From contig SRSI01000060.1 of the NCBI GenBank assembly GCA_005656395.1, forward strand, positions 248,001 to 312,000: a stretch of DNA of 64,000 nt. The letters run 5' to 3'. The translations under genes and the position numbers were made by a program. This DNA comes from Strongyloides papillosus (lineage: Eukaryota > Nematoda > Chromadorea > Rhabditida > Strongyloididae). Of the stretch, positions 22,446 to 34,223 are shown one piece after another. Numbering within the stretch: the stretch's first letter is position 1; the number at the start of each line of letters is the position of its first letter. The notes beneath the pieces are model-generated. The model did not search any database. It worked only from the letters and a program-made list of their open reading frames with translations, and was not told the origin of the DNA.

Positions 22446-23149
22446 ATGGATGGAACTGAACTTATGCTACCACAAGAGAAGAAAGTTGATAACTTTATTG
22501 TCACCTCTCCTTCTTTTCAAAAGAAAATATTAAATCATGAAGAAATACATTTTTTGACAGTTGATCCTAGAGGAGAACAGGCTGAAACAGCAAGTGTTAT
22601 TAGGAAAAGAGATCGTCTAAGAGCTCGTATAAGAAAATTAAGACGTGAGGATTAAATGATGCAAAATTCATATATATAGTTTATTTTTAGAGAACCAATG
22701 TGTTGGTATTTGTGTATTTCTTGCTTTAGGCTTAATATTTAACGGTTTAGCGTACCTCGCGAGTGTTTATTCAGCACATCTAAACAATGAAATTATTGAA
22801 GCAGTTGTTGCAAGTCAAAATTCAAAGTTTGGCAATTTACAATTAAAATTAAAAAAAGCATTACAAGGGACACCTTCAAAATTTTTAATAGGCCTTATAA
22901 ATTGGGTTGGTAGAATGCTAAGTGCTGTAGGAACAATGTTATTAGTTCAGGTAAAAATATCATACATACTTTTAAATATATACATTTTTAAAGAGTGTTG
23001 TAACATTTTTAAAAAGAAGAAGATCTAATTCATGGGTGACAAAAGCCGCATCAAATACTGATATTAATGATCCCGTTAATGAAATTAATGGTGGGATTAG
23101 TGAAATGCTTGGGGAATGTTGTTTACAATGTTTTTCAGCTGGTGCATAA
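22446..23149 (+). CDS. Two-helix membrane protein with Cys-rich tail, 204 aa, unrecognised
   Basis: Exons 22446..22644, 22691..22950 and 22994..23149, with introns of 46 and 43 bp (phases 1 and 0). All three joins keep frame. The first intron uses GTGAGG and the second an AAAG acceptor. The N-terminal ~65 residues are soluble and end in a basic amphipathic stretch (VIRKRDRLRARIRKLR). Helix 1 (about 70-92, VGICVFLALGLIFNGLAYLA) is followed by a loop with KLKKALQGTPSK, helix 2 (about 128-155, LIGLINWVGRMLSAVGTMLLV), a basic segment KRRR and an acidic tail ending ECCLQCFSAGA, which could be acylated. The start is ATG 22446; the upstream TTG is not credible. A hairpin-type membrane topology with both ends cytosolic is plausible. 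No family was recognised. Confidence 0.72.
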
Positions 23150-24641
23150 AGTAGAATATCAATCGGTGTTCATAAACTGATACAATTTTGTAATTTTATT
23201 CTAATTATCAATATGGTAATCAGTTTGTAGACGATTTATAAATTTAATCGTTTAATAAATCATCAAATTATTTTATCAATTTAACTCTGTAATGTCATAA
23301 TATAGATTGACGTGGCAAAATGTATAATAATTTATTATCATCATAATAAGTTGTAGCATAATATGTTTATCGTAAAATTCATGAATTTTATTTTTGTATG
23401 GAAAAATTTTTATTAACTAAATTTTGAATGTATAGATTTTTGAGATCAAGATTAATTTTAAAGAAATTCATTATATCTGAAGAAAATTATTAATAAAATT
23501 TTTGCATTTTGATTATATATCTTAAACTTTGACAGTAACAAAAAGAAATATTTAAAAATATAAATGTTAAATTCAAAATAATTATTATCAATAATATCTG
23601 ATTGATTTTCATATATATATATATATTTTATTTTCGCTTGTTTAAACTAAGGATATTCAAATTTATATATAAAGATCAATGTGACATGATGTTTAATTAA
23701 ATGAAATTGAAAGTTTTGATAAATAATTATAATAAGTAATTAACATTTTCTTAAGATGACCTACTTATGAATTTTATTTTCAAGTAAAATTTACAATTAC
23801 GGTTAGATTTCTGTAATCTCTCCTATGATGTACATTCTTTAAACAACCTCTTTTAACTAACATTAATTTAAATACCATAAATACCTATAGTGAATATTGT
23901 TATTTTTTTTACTTACTTATATGTACACTTGAAATTCTTTTATTCTTAAAATTTCTTAATTTTTGTTATATAATAATTTTTTATTGCTTACAGACATTCT
24001 ATTATATAGGTACAATATGTTTAATATTACATGTCAATTATTGATAGATATCTTATTATGATACATTTCTATATAAAATGTAAACATATTAGATAAAATT
24101 ACGGTCAAAAATGGAATGATTAGTTTTTTTACATTTGATATTTAAACTTTTAGTTAACAATACATTTTAGTAAAATTAGATAGTTTGATTAAGTATAAAA
24201 AAACGGTATTTCTTTTGGTAATTTCTTAATTTAATTATAATTCATACTATTTATTATTTGATTAAATAAGGTGTTTTAAAACAATCATTAACTTGATTTT
24301 GAAAAAATTTAGCAATTGCCTAGTGAATAATAAAATGGAAAACACATCTCTCTCGTTAGAGTTTATTTTAAGTATTTTAAAAATTAAAGGTTAAATACAA
24401 ATAAAAATCTAACAATTTTATTTTTGTGTTATTAAAATTTGTAATGAAATTAAAAAATAAATTATAAAATTCATAAAAGTATGTTAAATATGAGTAAAAA
24501 AATCTTTTTTTAAATTTTAATTTTTGTTTATCGAATAATGACCTTATAATACAAATATTATTTGCATTATTAAGCATAAATTTATTTTTTTACTCTTATA
24601 TTTCCAATATATTATTATATAAATATTCTACAGTTTTAATA
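23150..24641. other. Intergenic, 1.5 kb
   Basis: AT-rich, with an (AT)n run near 23613-23627. A minus-strand open frame at 24377-24577 is Phe/Tyr/Asn low-complexity and is not credited. Nothing else is seen. Confidence 0.55.
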
Positions 24642-25422
24642 ATGGGATTCAATTACTATGACATTAAGAATAAAAAAAAACATGGAATGATTCATATGAT
24701 TATTGGTCCAATGTTTAGTGGTAAAACGTATGTTTTAAAAATACAAAAATTTAATAGTTATTTTTAGAACGGAACTTTTTCGTCTAGCTAATATGCATAT
24801 TCTTGCAAATAAGAAAGTTATTCTTGTTAAATATGAAAAAGATAATCGTTATGATAGCAAATTTGCATCAACTCATGATGAAAAAAAAATGGAGGCAATA
24901 AGTGCTTTATATTTAAAGGATGTTTTTGATGAAATTAAAAAAAATGACGTTATTGGTATTGATGAGGGCCAATTTGTAAGTTAATTTTTTGAATATTTAA
25001 TATTTATTTAGTTTGATGATATTGTTTACGTAGCTGAGGAGTTAGCTTCAATGGGAAAACTCGTCATTATTGCCGCTCTAGATGGAGATTTTCAAAGACG
25101 TCCTTTTGAGAGTATCACAAATTTATATCCATTGGCAGAGAAAATTAAAAAAATTAATGCTATATGTCGTTCTTGTGGATATCTTGCCTCCTTTACCTTC
25201 CGAACAACATCGTGCTCTGATTTGGAGATTATTGGTGGAGATGATATGTATAAAGCTGTCTGTCGCGAATGTTATTATAAATTTAAAAATATGCAATTAC
25301 AAAATAAATCAAAAAATTCAATTGATAAAATTTCATCTAACTTATCAGATAACTTAAAAAAATCTGAAACGGAAACGAATAATTTAAAAAATGCTTCATT
25401 ATCAGTTAGAAGAATAGCATAA
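24642..25422 (+). CDS. Thymidine kinase, TK1 type, 234 aa
   Basis: Exons 24642..24727, 24768..24975 and 25012..25422, with 40- and 36-bp introns. The first intron splits the Thr codon of the P-loop, giving IIGPMFSGKTTEL after splicing (residues ~21-32). Later come VKYEKDNRYDS, the catalytic DEGQF (94-98, Glu95), AALDGDFQRRPF (lasso approach), and the zinc Cys pairs CRSC (150/153) and CREC (182/185) of the lasso domain. TK1 phosphorylates thymidine in the pyrimidine salvage pathway in the cytosol. The C-terminus is a ~45-residue Ser/Asn/Lys tail without a KEN box, unlike vertebrate TK1. An acceptor (TCTACAG, 24632-24633) just before ATG supports the start. Base composition and tiny introns match the neighbours, so it is a resident gene. 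Confidence 0.93.
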
Positions 25423-27944
25423 ATTTTATAATTATTTTTTTCTATTTAATTTTCCATATAATTATATTCGTTTAGACAATCTATTAAAAGATACAGTTGT
25501 ACTTATATTATCTAGAATACATATATTTATTTTAAATAGTATAAAAGTGTTGAGAGTATTTTTTATATTTACAAAGTAGTGATCATTTCCAAATGTTTTA
25601 TTAACTAGAAAGGGTAAATTTAATAAAAATGCTAATAAAAACCTTATTTCATCTAGTAATATTATGGTACTATTTAGAGAATGATTATTTAAAAAGCCTT
25701 ATAATTTATGAGTAGTTGCTTAAAGCAAATACCATATCTCTAAATTTGTTGACTTTTTGACTCAATTAAGTAATGTTGTATTAAAGTAACTTCATCATAG
25801 TTTTGAATAAATTATCATATTCCAACATAACATTTCAAGATGTTATTTCATTAATATATACATAGTTGAATGAAAAAAGAAAATAATATATATTTCTATG
25901 TACTTTTTCGAAAAATAATATGTATAATTTTAATAATAATATATATTATTTTTATTATATTCCTATTAGATATATATTTTCTCTTCTTCTATTCAAACAA
26001 ATTGAATCAATTATAAAAATTTTTTTTTTCAATTTAAAGTTGTGTAATCTTATTTCCTTTATTCTTCCACACTTTCCATGAATATCCTACACATTTATAT
26101 TACAGTCTATCATAAACTCTGTATCTATTTTGATAAAGAAGCAACCTCTTTTAATATCACATTTAAATGTATAATGAGAGTTCATAAGGAAAAACTACAA
26201 ACGTTTATGTTTATTTTTATACTATTCTATTACTTTACTCTTAGAAAGTTAGGCAAACACAACTACCATATTTAATCTCAAAATCTATATACTTACTGAA
26301 TTAATATTTTTGCAAAAATTTATTTAGAATTTTCTATTTTTTATAAATAACAAAACCAATTATATAAAATGTAATTTGTGATATAAAGGAAAATCAAAAC
26401 AATTTTGAATGATAGTATGGAAAATTTTAACTTATTTTCAATGTTTTAAATAAACATTAATCATTCAATCACCTTAGCTAATTTATAATATTAAACTTCT
26501 TAAAATATAGACTTTAATTGATGTGTGAAGGACAAATTGGGTTAATTATTTTAATGATCGCTATAGATCCTGTTTAATAAACTAAAATTGTCATTCATAA
26601 ATAATTTACTTTAAAATAGTGCTGAAAAATATATCTGGTAACATAAAATTTTTGTTTTATATAAAATTAAACACCACAATATTTATGATTAGTAATTCTT
26701 CTTGTGACATCAAATTGACATTACTTTAAGTCCAATTTATACATTCATCATTTAGGATAACCATACAATGTTTATCAGTTAAGCTTTTTACGTAAACTTA
26801 GTAGCATAGGTTCCCTAAATTTAATGTTTATATAAAAGATAAGTTAAGTTAATATATTTGTGGCACAATTTTTAATTATAATGTAAAAGTAGATAATATA
26901 TTTTCTTTTCATAGTTACGAATTTTGTAAATATATTATTACAATTATTAGAAAAATTTTAATGATTATTTTATGTTAAAACACCTCTATTGTATGATCTT
27001 TTACATATTTATTCTTTATTAATATCTTCTTTTGTTATTATATAACATTTCTATATATATATGTAATATTTTAGTATTTTGTAGTATAATGGAATGATAT
27101 TTATAATTCATAAATTATTTACATTTCTTCTACAAAAAAATTCTTTTTGATAGAAATTTGTTACATTACATTATGTTTAAAGTTTATTTGTAATTAAATA
27201 TATTACTATTTGGAAAAATTTTTTTGACAAATTTTTACAATAATCTTTTAAATATTAATTGATCTTTCGAGGGTTGATAAATTTTAGAAGCAATATCCTT
27301 TTTGTAAACTTCATATTTAAACATTTATGATTACTCATAAATTATTATTTACCAAAATAAGATTATTTCTCATTTGATATATTGACAATTAGACTAAAAT
27401 TTTCATATAATAATATATTACTATGTCCTTGGTTTAATCATTCGAGGTGATACAAAAATTCAGTCACCATAATATATAATTATTTAAAAATTAACCACCA
27501 TTTGATATAAATAACCTATCTATATTTGTGTATTAACATGATTGTTTAACGTGTACATTGAAAGAGAAAATCATATTATCATTTTACTGCTAATTTCTTT
27601 TTTTGTCGCAATAATTTTTATTATACCGTTTATGTAATTTGAATGAGGCAAATATATGGAAAATGTCTTTTGCAGGTAGGAGTTTTCTATTTCGTTAAAA
27701 TAATATAACCATTGTACCATTATATGTGATTGATGTTAAAATATTATTTTTAAAAATCGTTAAACTTCTTTTTATTACATATTTTAAAATGCCCATACAT
27801 ATAAATTTTTTCAATATACTTAAATTAAATCCATTCCCATCAGATAAAAAAATTCATTTTTATATTATATTAAAAAATGCCGTTTGACATTTATTATTTC
27901 ACTAATATTTTTATTATGAAATTTATATTTTTAGATAATAAATT
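25423..27944. other. Intergenic, 2.5 kb, AT-rich
   Basis: No convincing coding frame. The 65-codon frame at 26078-26275 lacks family features and has no splice partner. A C-richer patch lies at ~26040-26160. No RNA gene was recognised. Confidence 0.55.
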
Positions 27945-28472
27945 ATGACTGACGGAACTTCCACACCACCAATTTCTGTAGATAAAGGTCCCGCTGCTAT
28001 TTCTGTAGTAAAAGATAGTGGTAACAAAGTAGAACTTGTAGTTAAAGTACCACAATTAAAAAAACGTAGAAAAATTTTTAGAAGTATTATTGGAATTATA
28101 AAAAAACCATCAGATCCATCAAAATTATGTGCTAATGCACGATTCACAGAATATTCATTAGATAATTTATCACTTCATTTTGTTGTCAATGTATTTAAAA
28201 AAAAGAAAAGAAGAAATCAGAGAATAGAAACTCAGTTAGGAAGTTATACTTGCGAAATAAAACAATTTCCTTCAAGAATTTCACCTGAAAGTGCTGAATT
28301 TGAGGTAATTAAACTTTGTTTTGAAAACAAATAAATAAAATTTATTTAGATTCTTCAAGCATCTAGCGGAAATGCTTTTATTAGTCTAACTTTAATTAAA
28401 ATTGATAACATCAGTACAAATTGGAAAGATTTTCAAGATACAAATGGTACTATTGATGTGTCTCAAATATAA
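27945..28472 (+). CDS. Small CS-domain-like (p23/HSP20-fold) protein, 160 aa
   Basis: Exons 27945..28304 and 28350..28472, with a 45-bp phase-0 intron. The start ATG lies 10 bp after a strong acceptor (ATATTTTTAG, 27933-27934). After splicing, residues ~25-150 resemble the CS beta-sandwich layout: a strand with VELVVKVPQL; a lysine-rich insert; YSLDNLSLHFVVNVF; YTCEIKQFPSRISPESAEFEIL; then FISLTLIKID followed by NWKDF, like the usual LxK...WxxL ending. CS proteins are often HSP90 co-chaperones. The call rests on this pattern only; the basic KKRRKIFRS and KKKKRRNQR inserts are unusual and leave room for another fold. No transmembrane segment or signal peptide. Confidence 0.5.
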
Positions 28473-28937
28473 GTAAACTATCAATATAAAAAATTTTTTA
28501 TAAGAAAAAATTATCCTTAAAAGTTAATTGTCAAGTAAAAATATTAACTTGCTAATATTATATTTTTTTAAACTTAATAAATTTAGTATTTTTTTTTAAT
28601 ATATCATAGTTTTAATCATAAATTTAAAGTTATTTTATTTTTAGTAGAACTTTTGTGTTTGTCAAAAATTTTAATAATTTTCTGTTATAAGCAAAGAGAT
28701 ATTCATTCGTCTTATGTAAACAAAAAGTTGAATGATTACATAATTTATACTAATGTAAAAGAAGAACATTTGATGAGTCTATCAATATAGTATATAAAAT
28801 TTTATCTTTCAAGAATTTGATCACAAATTTTTTGGTAAACCTTAATATATCTTCTTTTATCTAAAGAATGTTATTAATTTTAATCTAAAATAAAATTATA
28901 TTTTGTGGTAACAATATATGTATCTATAAATATTAAT
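28473..28937. other. Intergenic, 465 bp
   Basis: AT-rich upstream region of the receptor gene. Nothing was recognised. Confidence 0.5.
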
Positions 28938-31044
28938 ATGTTTAAAGATATCCTAAATAATACTACTTTTATATCCTATTTAATACATTTTTTTCTTGTT
29001 CCTGTTTTTACTTCAAGAGCAGAAAATATATTGTACTCAACATTACTACAAGATTATAATCATTTTACTCGCCCAGTTGAGAAAGGAAATTTATCTGTCG
29101 TTGTTAGTATTGGTCTCCTGCTACACCAAATAATTGATGTTGATGAAAAAAATCAACAAATCCAACTGCATGCTCAATTAAATATTGTAAGTACATTTAT
29201 AAGCTTATTGCCATTATATTAAACACATATACTTAGACCTTTTTATAAGGATCATTAATAAACTAACGTTAAATAAATAAAAATATGCGTGGAAATATCT
29301 ATTACATCATTCTTCTATTTTTTGTACATTATATTTTTATCTATAATAAATAAACTAAAAAAAACATATACAAATTTGATTGCATAATATAAATGTAAAA
29401 ATGTGCAAAAACCATTTTTTAATATATCAATGTGTTAAAAATTTTTATGTACTATATATTTAAAGTGTTTAAAATTTTTATTTCCTTTATAGACATGGGT
29501 CGATAAAAGATTATCCTGGAACTACAATAATTATGATGGAATAAAAAAATTAAGGTTTCCAAAAAGTGTTCTTTGGACTCCTGATTTACTACTTTATAAC
29601 AGTGTTGCAGAAGAATTTGATACTTCATATCCTGTTAACATATTGGTCAACTATGATGGAACTATTATATGGCAACCACCAGCGATTTTAAAATTTAGTT
29701 GTACGATGAACATTGTTTTTTTTCCATTTGATTCACAATACTGTGAAATGAAATTTGGTTCATGGACATATGATGGTAGCAAAGTCGAATTAACAACATA
29801 TCCTGAAATCTTTGATATCTCAAAATTGATTGAAAATACAGAATGGTCCCTAATTGATAAATATGCTATTCAAAATATTCAGGTAGGTAAAAATGGACAC
29901 TAACAACATTATTTATTTATAAATTCTATTTATAAACGTTTAAATTTAAGTATTATAAATGTTGTCCCGAACCATATTATGATGTGGTTTTTAAATTTAC
30001 ATTAAAAAGGAAAACAATCTATTACGGTAGGTGGACACATTTTCATTTAGAAATCTTACTTTTAACAAACAAATTATTAATTTTAGGAATCAATCTTATA
30101 ATACCATGTTTGGTTATAACATTGATGACGTTAATTGGTTTCATATTCCCTTCAGAAGCTGGAGAAAAAACAAGTTTACGTAAGTTTATTATGCTTTGTA
30201 TTTTTATGCTTCGATAATTTTTAGAAATATCAATTATGCTGTCCATTTGCATATTTCAAAATTATGTATCTGATATGTCACCACCTTCATCTGACTCAGT
30301 TCCATTTTTAGGTATAAAATATTTATTTTTAGCATATATAGAAAAGAAAACAAATTTTTATTCATTGTTTTCTAAATTACTATGTCATACTTTTAGGGAT
30401 GTTTTTTATATACTGTTTACTATACCTTAGTGGGTCAATTGTCGCAACTACAATAACTTTGGCTGTTCACAATCGTTCCTCAAAAAGTCATTATCTCTCT
30501 TACATGGTAATACATTTTTTTAATTTAAATTATATTCGTTATATACTTTTTTCCCATACTAAAAGTTTTAATTAAAATTTTAATTTTTAACTTTTAGTAT
30601 GAGAAAAGAATTAAAAATTTTTAGATAATTAAAATACTTTCTAAATGGTTGCCTTATTTTTGTTTGTTAAGACGACCACGTACTCGTTTCTGTGACATGA
30701 AAGATGATGATGATGAGATTAAAAACGAAAAAATGGAGAAAATTGAATGCTTTCAAATTATGGAATGCATTAAAAAATATTCCGATGGAAATGATAATGA
30801 TAAAGAGATGTTATCACAAGTATTAATATTGGAAAAAATTCTTGATGAGATTAAAGTAAGTTAACCATTGTATTTTTATTATATTTTTTAGGAATATAAA
30901 AAAGTATTTGATGATAATCATGAAGATCATTTAGTTGAGAAGGACTATGAATTTATGGGTATTGTGATTGACCGTGCATGCTTAGTGATTTCATCAATAT
31001 TTATTGTAGTTTCAACTATAACATTTTTTATTTCTGTAATGTGA
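28938..31044 (+). CDS. Nicotinic acetylcholine receptor alpha-type subunit, 462 aa
   Basis: Eight exons: 28938..29186, 29493..29882, 29951..30026, 30087..30179, 30225..30311, 30397..30506, 30625..30855, 30892..31044. A signal peptide (~1-27) precedes the ligand-binding domain, which has QIIDVDEKNQ, WxxDxRLxWN (loop D), WTPDLLLYNS (loop A), a Cys-loop with exactly 13 residues between C153 and C167, FGSWTYDG (loop B) and YYKCCPEPYY (loop C, vicinal Cys 217/218, so alpha type). TM1 GINLIIPCLVITLMTLIGF; TM2 starts GEKTSL, keeping the -1' Glu of cation channels and Leu9'; TM3; an ~110-residue acidic cytoplasmic loop; TM4 at the extreme C-terminus. It is a cation channel subunit at neuromuscular or neuronal synapses. 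It resembles the broad ACR-16-like nematode group, but the exact clade needs a tree. Intron 6 holds a long hairpin. Confidence 0.93.
30555..30601. repeat. Near-perfect 47-bp inverted repeat within receptor intron 6
   Basis: Outer arms CATACTAAAAGTT (30555-30567) and AACTTTTAGTATG (30589-30601) are perfect complements. The 21 bases between them are themselves close to palindromic. The right arm contains a TTTTAG that could act as a decoy 3' splice site; the acceptor used in the model is at 30623-30624. Confidence 0.75.
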
Positions 31045-32760
31045 ATTTGTAAAATTTTTTCTATAAATTCTTTTTAAAAGTTTACTTTCTTGTGAATTTA
31101 TTATCCACAAGTATGCAAGAGTTTAAAAATTAATTACTCGATAAAAAATGAAGAATTAAAAATCATTTGATCAATTTTTTGCTATAATTAATTTTATTAT
31201 ACCTTTTTATGTAGTTTTTTCTCCATACAAAAGAAAATATGAATATTCTCACAGTTTTATTATCCAAAAAATTAAATCTATCCCATAATTAAATTGTTAC
31301 ATAATACTTAATAGATTTCATGTTAGAAAACCCTCATGATTATATTTTGACGTCAGTTTTTAACTTTCTATTTATAATATATATATAAAAAATTCAAAAG
31401 ATGTTTTTGGGTAGTGAATTCAATAGCTTTAAATTAAATAATTTTTGATTTTTTAAACCATAAAATTTTACCTACATCATAAAATTTTCTGTATTTATAA
31501 AAATTAGTTTCGTCATAGAAAAATTGCAAAAGTAAAAGAAAAATTTTTATTCTATAAAAAAATAAGTTAAACATATTATACCTTTAAATTATTGCCTTTA
31601 AATTATTTTTTTCGTTTTATAATAATTTCATTCTCTTATTTCCTTAATCTTTATTATTGTTATTCATTTTCTTTGACGATAGAATGTACATTAAATGATA
31701 GAAAAGACTTTTTATTTTTTCGATTAAATTTACGACAAAACTTCTAATCGGAAATATGCAAACTGGGTAATTTTTAAAGAAAACATCATTGAAAGGTTAT
31801 TCAAAACACATTGTTATTTGTAAAGAATTGCATAAATAATGAACCATCAAAGACATCATTATTTTATTATTATATATAAATTTTTTTTTATAAATCTAAC
31901 AAATGTATTGTGGGTTTTTTTACTTTTTTCTATTTAAAATATCTTCTTTTTATTAATTATTATAAATAACGATATTTTTTGGAGGATCTTATAAAAAATT
32001 TCATCTTCCATATTTAAAAATTAAATTCTATATTTTAACAATTATAATTTTATTTTATAATAATTTAAAAGGACTATATAATTTAGAATTTTTATTATCT
32101 CTTTAAAACAGATAATTTTAATACTAAAAAATATATCAATTATTTATGCTATTAAAATATGATTCATTTTTTATAACTTTTTTATCTTCCTATTAGTCTA
32201 TTACACAAATTTCTATAGATAATTAATAGTATCCTTTAAATTGTTTTAGCAAACAAGCCAAATTTAACCCCTCCTTTGGACATACACTAAAATTGCCTTC
32301 ATTTAAATTTCCAAATTTTTAAATCGCAATTTGTCATTATTATGAAATATTATATAACTGTTTCAATATTTTTATAAAATACGTATTAACTTTATCTTTT
32401 TTTACATCTTTCTAGTATAATTCCATTAATTAGTTTATACATATTTTATAACAACCATACGTAAATTTTTTTTAATTTCTACATTTTTATTATCAAAGAT
32501 TTATGTTTAAACAATTGTTTTAACTTTTAATCTCCTTCCCATAAAATGGAAAAAAAAATTTTAAAAAAAATTAATTTCTTTATATTACATAATATTTTTA
32601 TAATATCTTAATACAAAAACTTTTTTGTTTGACTTTGTTATAAACATAAGAAAGATAATTATTTATTATTCATTAATGCGATAGCTGTTTTAACTTTACT
32701 ATTTTTGTTCATTTACGTGTATTTTGTTATAATGACTAATAATTTTTTTTGTCTTTTAGA
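31045..32760. other. Intergenic, 1.7 kb
   Basis: Highly AT-rich 3' flank of the receptor gene and upstream region of the small secreted gene. No feature was recognised. Confidence 0.55.
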
Positions 32761-33117
32761 ATGCAGCAAAAATTTATTTTTTTATTGTTTACTTTATCTT
32801 TAATTTTTATTACTTTGCTAATTCCATCACACGTAACAACTGGGAATGTTGTCTCTTTTAATGACGTTCATCCAGTTTGTGGTGTTCATCCCATGCAAGC
32901 AATTATAGATAAACTTAAGGAAGAAGGTAAGAACTTATGTTTTAATAAAAATAAATATATTTCAATTTGTTAAGACTCAGATTTGGACCACGAGACAATT
33001 GTCCTTCTACTAAAAAAAATTAAAATTCACTCTCCAAAAGCATGGAAGAATTACCAAAATACTGTAAATGCTTATAGAAATTGCAAACTTATGGCAACCG
33101 GGGGAACATTAGGATAA
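32761..33117 (+). CDS. Small secreted peptide-like protein, 102 aa, unrecognised
   Basis: Exons 32761..32926 and 32975..33117, with a 48-bp phase-1 intron. A second acceptor at 32979-32980 would also keep frame and drop two residues. The ATG lies 1 bp after an acceptor (TGTCTTTTAG, 32758-32759), typical of SL splicing. A clear signal peptide (residues 1-~27, hydrophobic IFLLFTLSLIFITLLI) precedes a ~75-residue mature chain with only two Cys: one in HPVCGVHPMQAIIDKL and one in AYRNCKLMATGGTLG, where the protein ends. The two Cys could form one disulphide. The terminal Gly directly before the stop would permit C-terminal amidation, as in peptide hormones. There is no dibasic cleavage site around the core. 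Hormone-like or effector-like roles are inference only. Confidence 0.72.
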
Positions 33118-34223
33118 TTTACAAGCTAAAATAAGTATATTGAGATCATTTTATAAATAACTTCAACCATAAAATCAATTTTTATTACTACAATTGGATA
33201 AGAATCTTATTTAAGAAAATAGCATAAATTTCATTTACTATAAACAATATTATCTGCACCATTGCCAATATATTCTCTCTTAATGTTTTTAAATTATCTT
33301 CATTTAGCAACTTTAACATTTTGTTGTTTCGAAATGTAAGCACTTATATATTATTATCATTTGGTCAACACATTCAGATTAATTACTACACAAAATCTTT
33401 TACAGAAAAAAAGTTACATACAATTTTTAAATTATGATCTCAAAATGCAAATATATATACAAATATGTATTTTTTATAAATTTAAAATAAGAAATCATAA
33501 TTGTTAATTTTATCCTTAATCAAATAAAATAAATGTCGGATGTTGGCTTTATTATTTTAAATTTCGTCATCATAAAAACATTCTTTTTTGCACAAAACAA
33601 CTTTAAATAACAATATTTAAAAGTAAATTTATCAACCCACAAATATTATTATTCCTACGTAATAATCTAATTTATACTTTTGGACAAAATCAAGAAGAAA
33701 TTTTTTTTTATATATATAAATATTATGGTCTATTTTAAGTGATAGTTACTTTAAAAATTGGGGAAAAAAATATTATAAGCAGAAAGAAGGTGTAGAGAGG
33801 AAATACATTTCCTATTTGTGCTCTAAATTTTGTTAAAAATACGTTAAGTTATCATACACTTAATAATTACAAACGATTTTTATAGAAAAGTTTTATATCA
33901 GTGAAATATTTCCGGTTTTTTGTTCTTGATGATGGATTAAAAACAACGGAATACTAAAAATTTATTATACTCATAATTTTTTTTACCACTTTGGAATAGA
34001 AATTTTATTTAAAATGGTATAAACATTATACATAATATAAACATTGTATCAATGACGTTATATCATAAATATAATTTCAATTTTTATGAGATTTTATGAC
34101 AATTAAATTGTTTACTCTTACATTTTTTTTCATGTTTCTGAGATATAAAAAAATTCCCACAGTGGTGTTTTTATGTTAAAAAGAGATTTAATTGCTTAAA
34201 TATTTTTAGATAACATTAACATT
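33118..34223. other. Convergent intergenic, 1.1 kb
   Basis: AT-rich spacer between the stops of two facing genes. No feature was recognised. Confidence 0.55.

Noticed and set aside
24377..24577. Minus-strand 66-codon frame
   Set aside because: Phe/Tyr/Asn low complexity typical of AT-rich spacer.
24642..25422. Viral origin of the thymidine kinase
   Set aside because: Spliced with host-style tiny introns, with base composition equal to neighbours and cellular TK1 zinc sites; nothing suggests a viral insertion.
26078..26275. Plus-strand 65-codon frame
   Set aside because: Somewhat richer composition but no signal peptide, no acceptor and no continuation.
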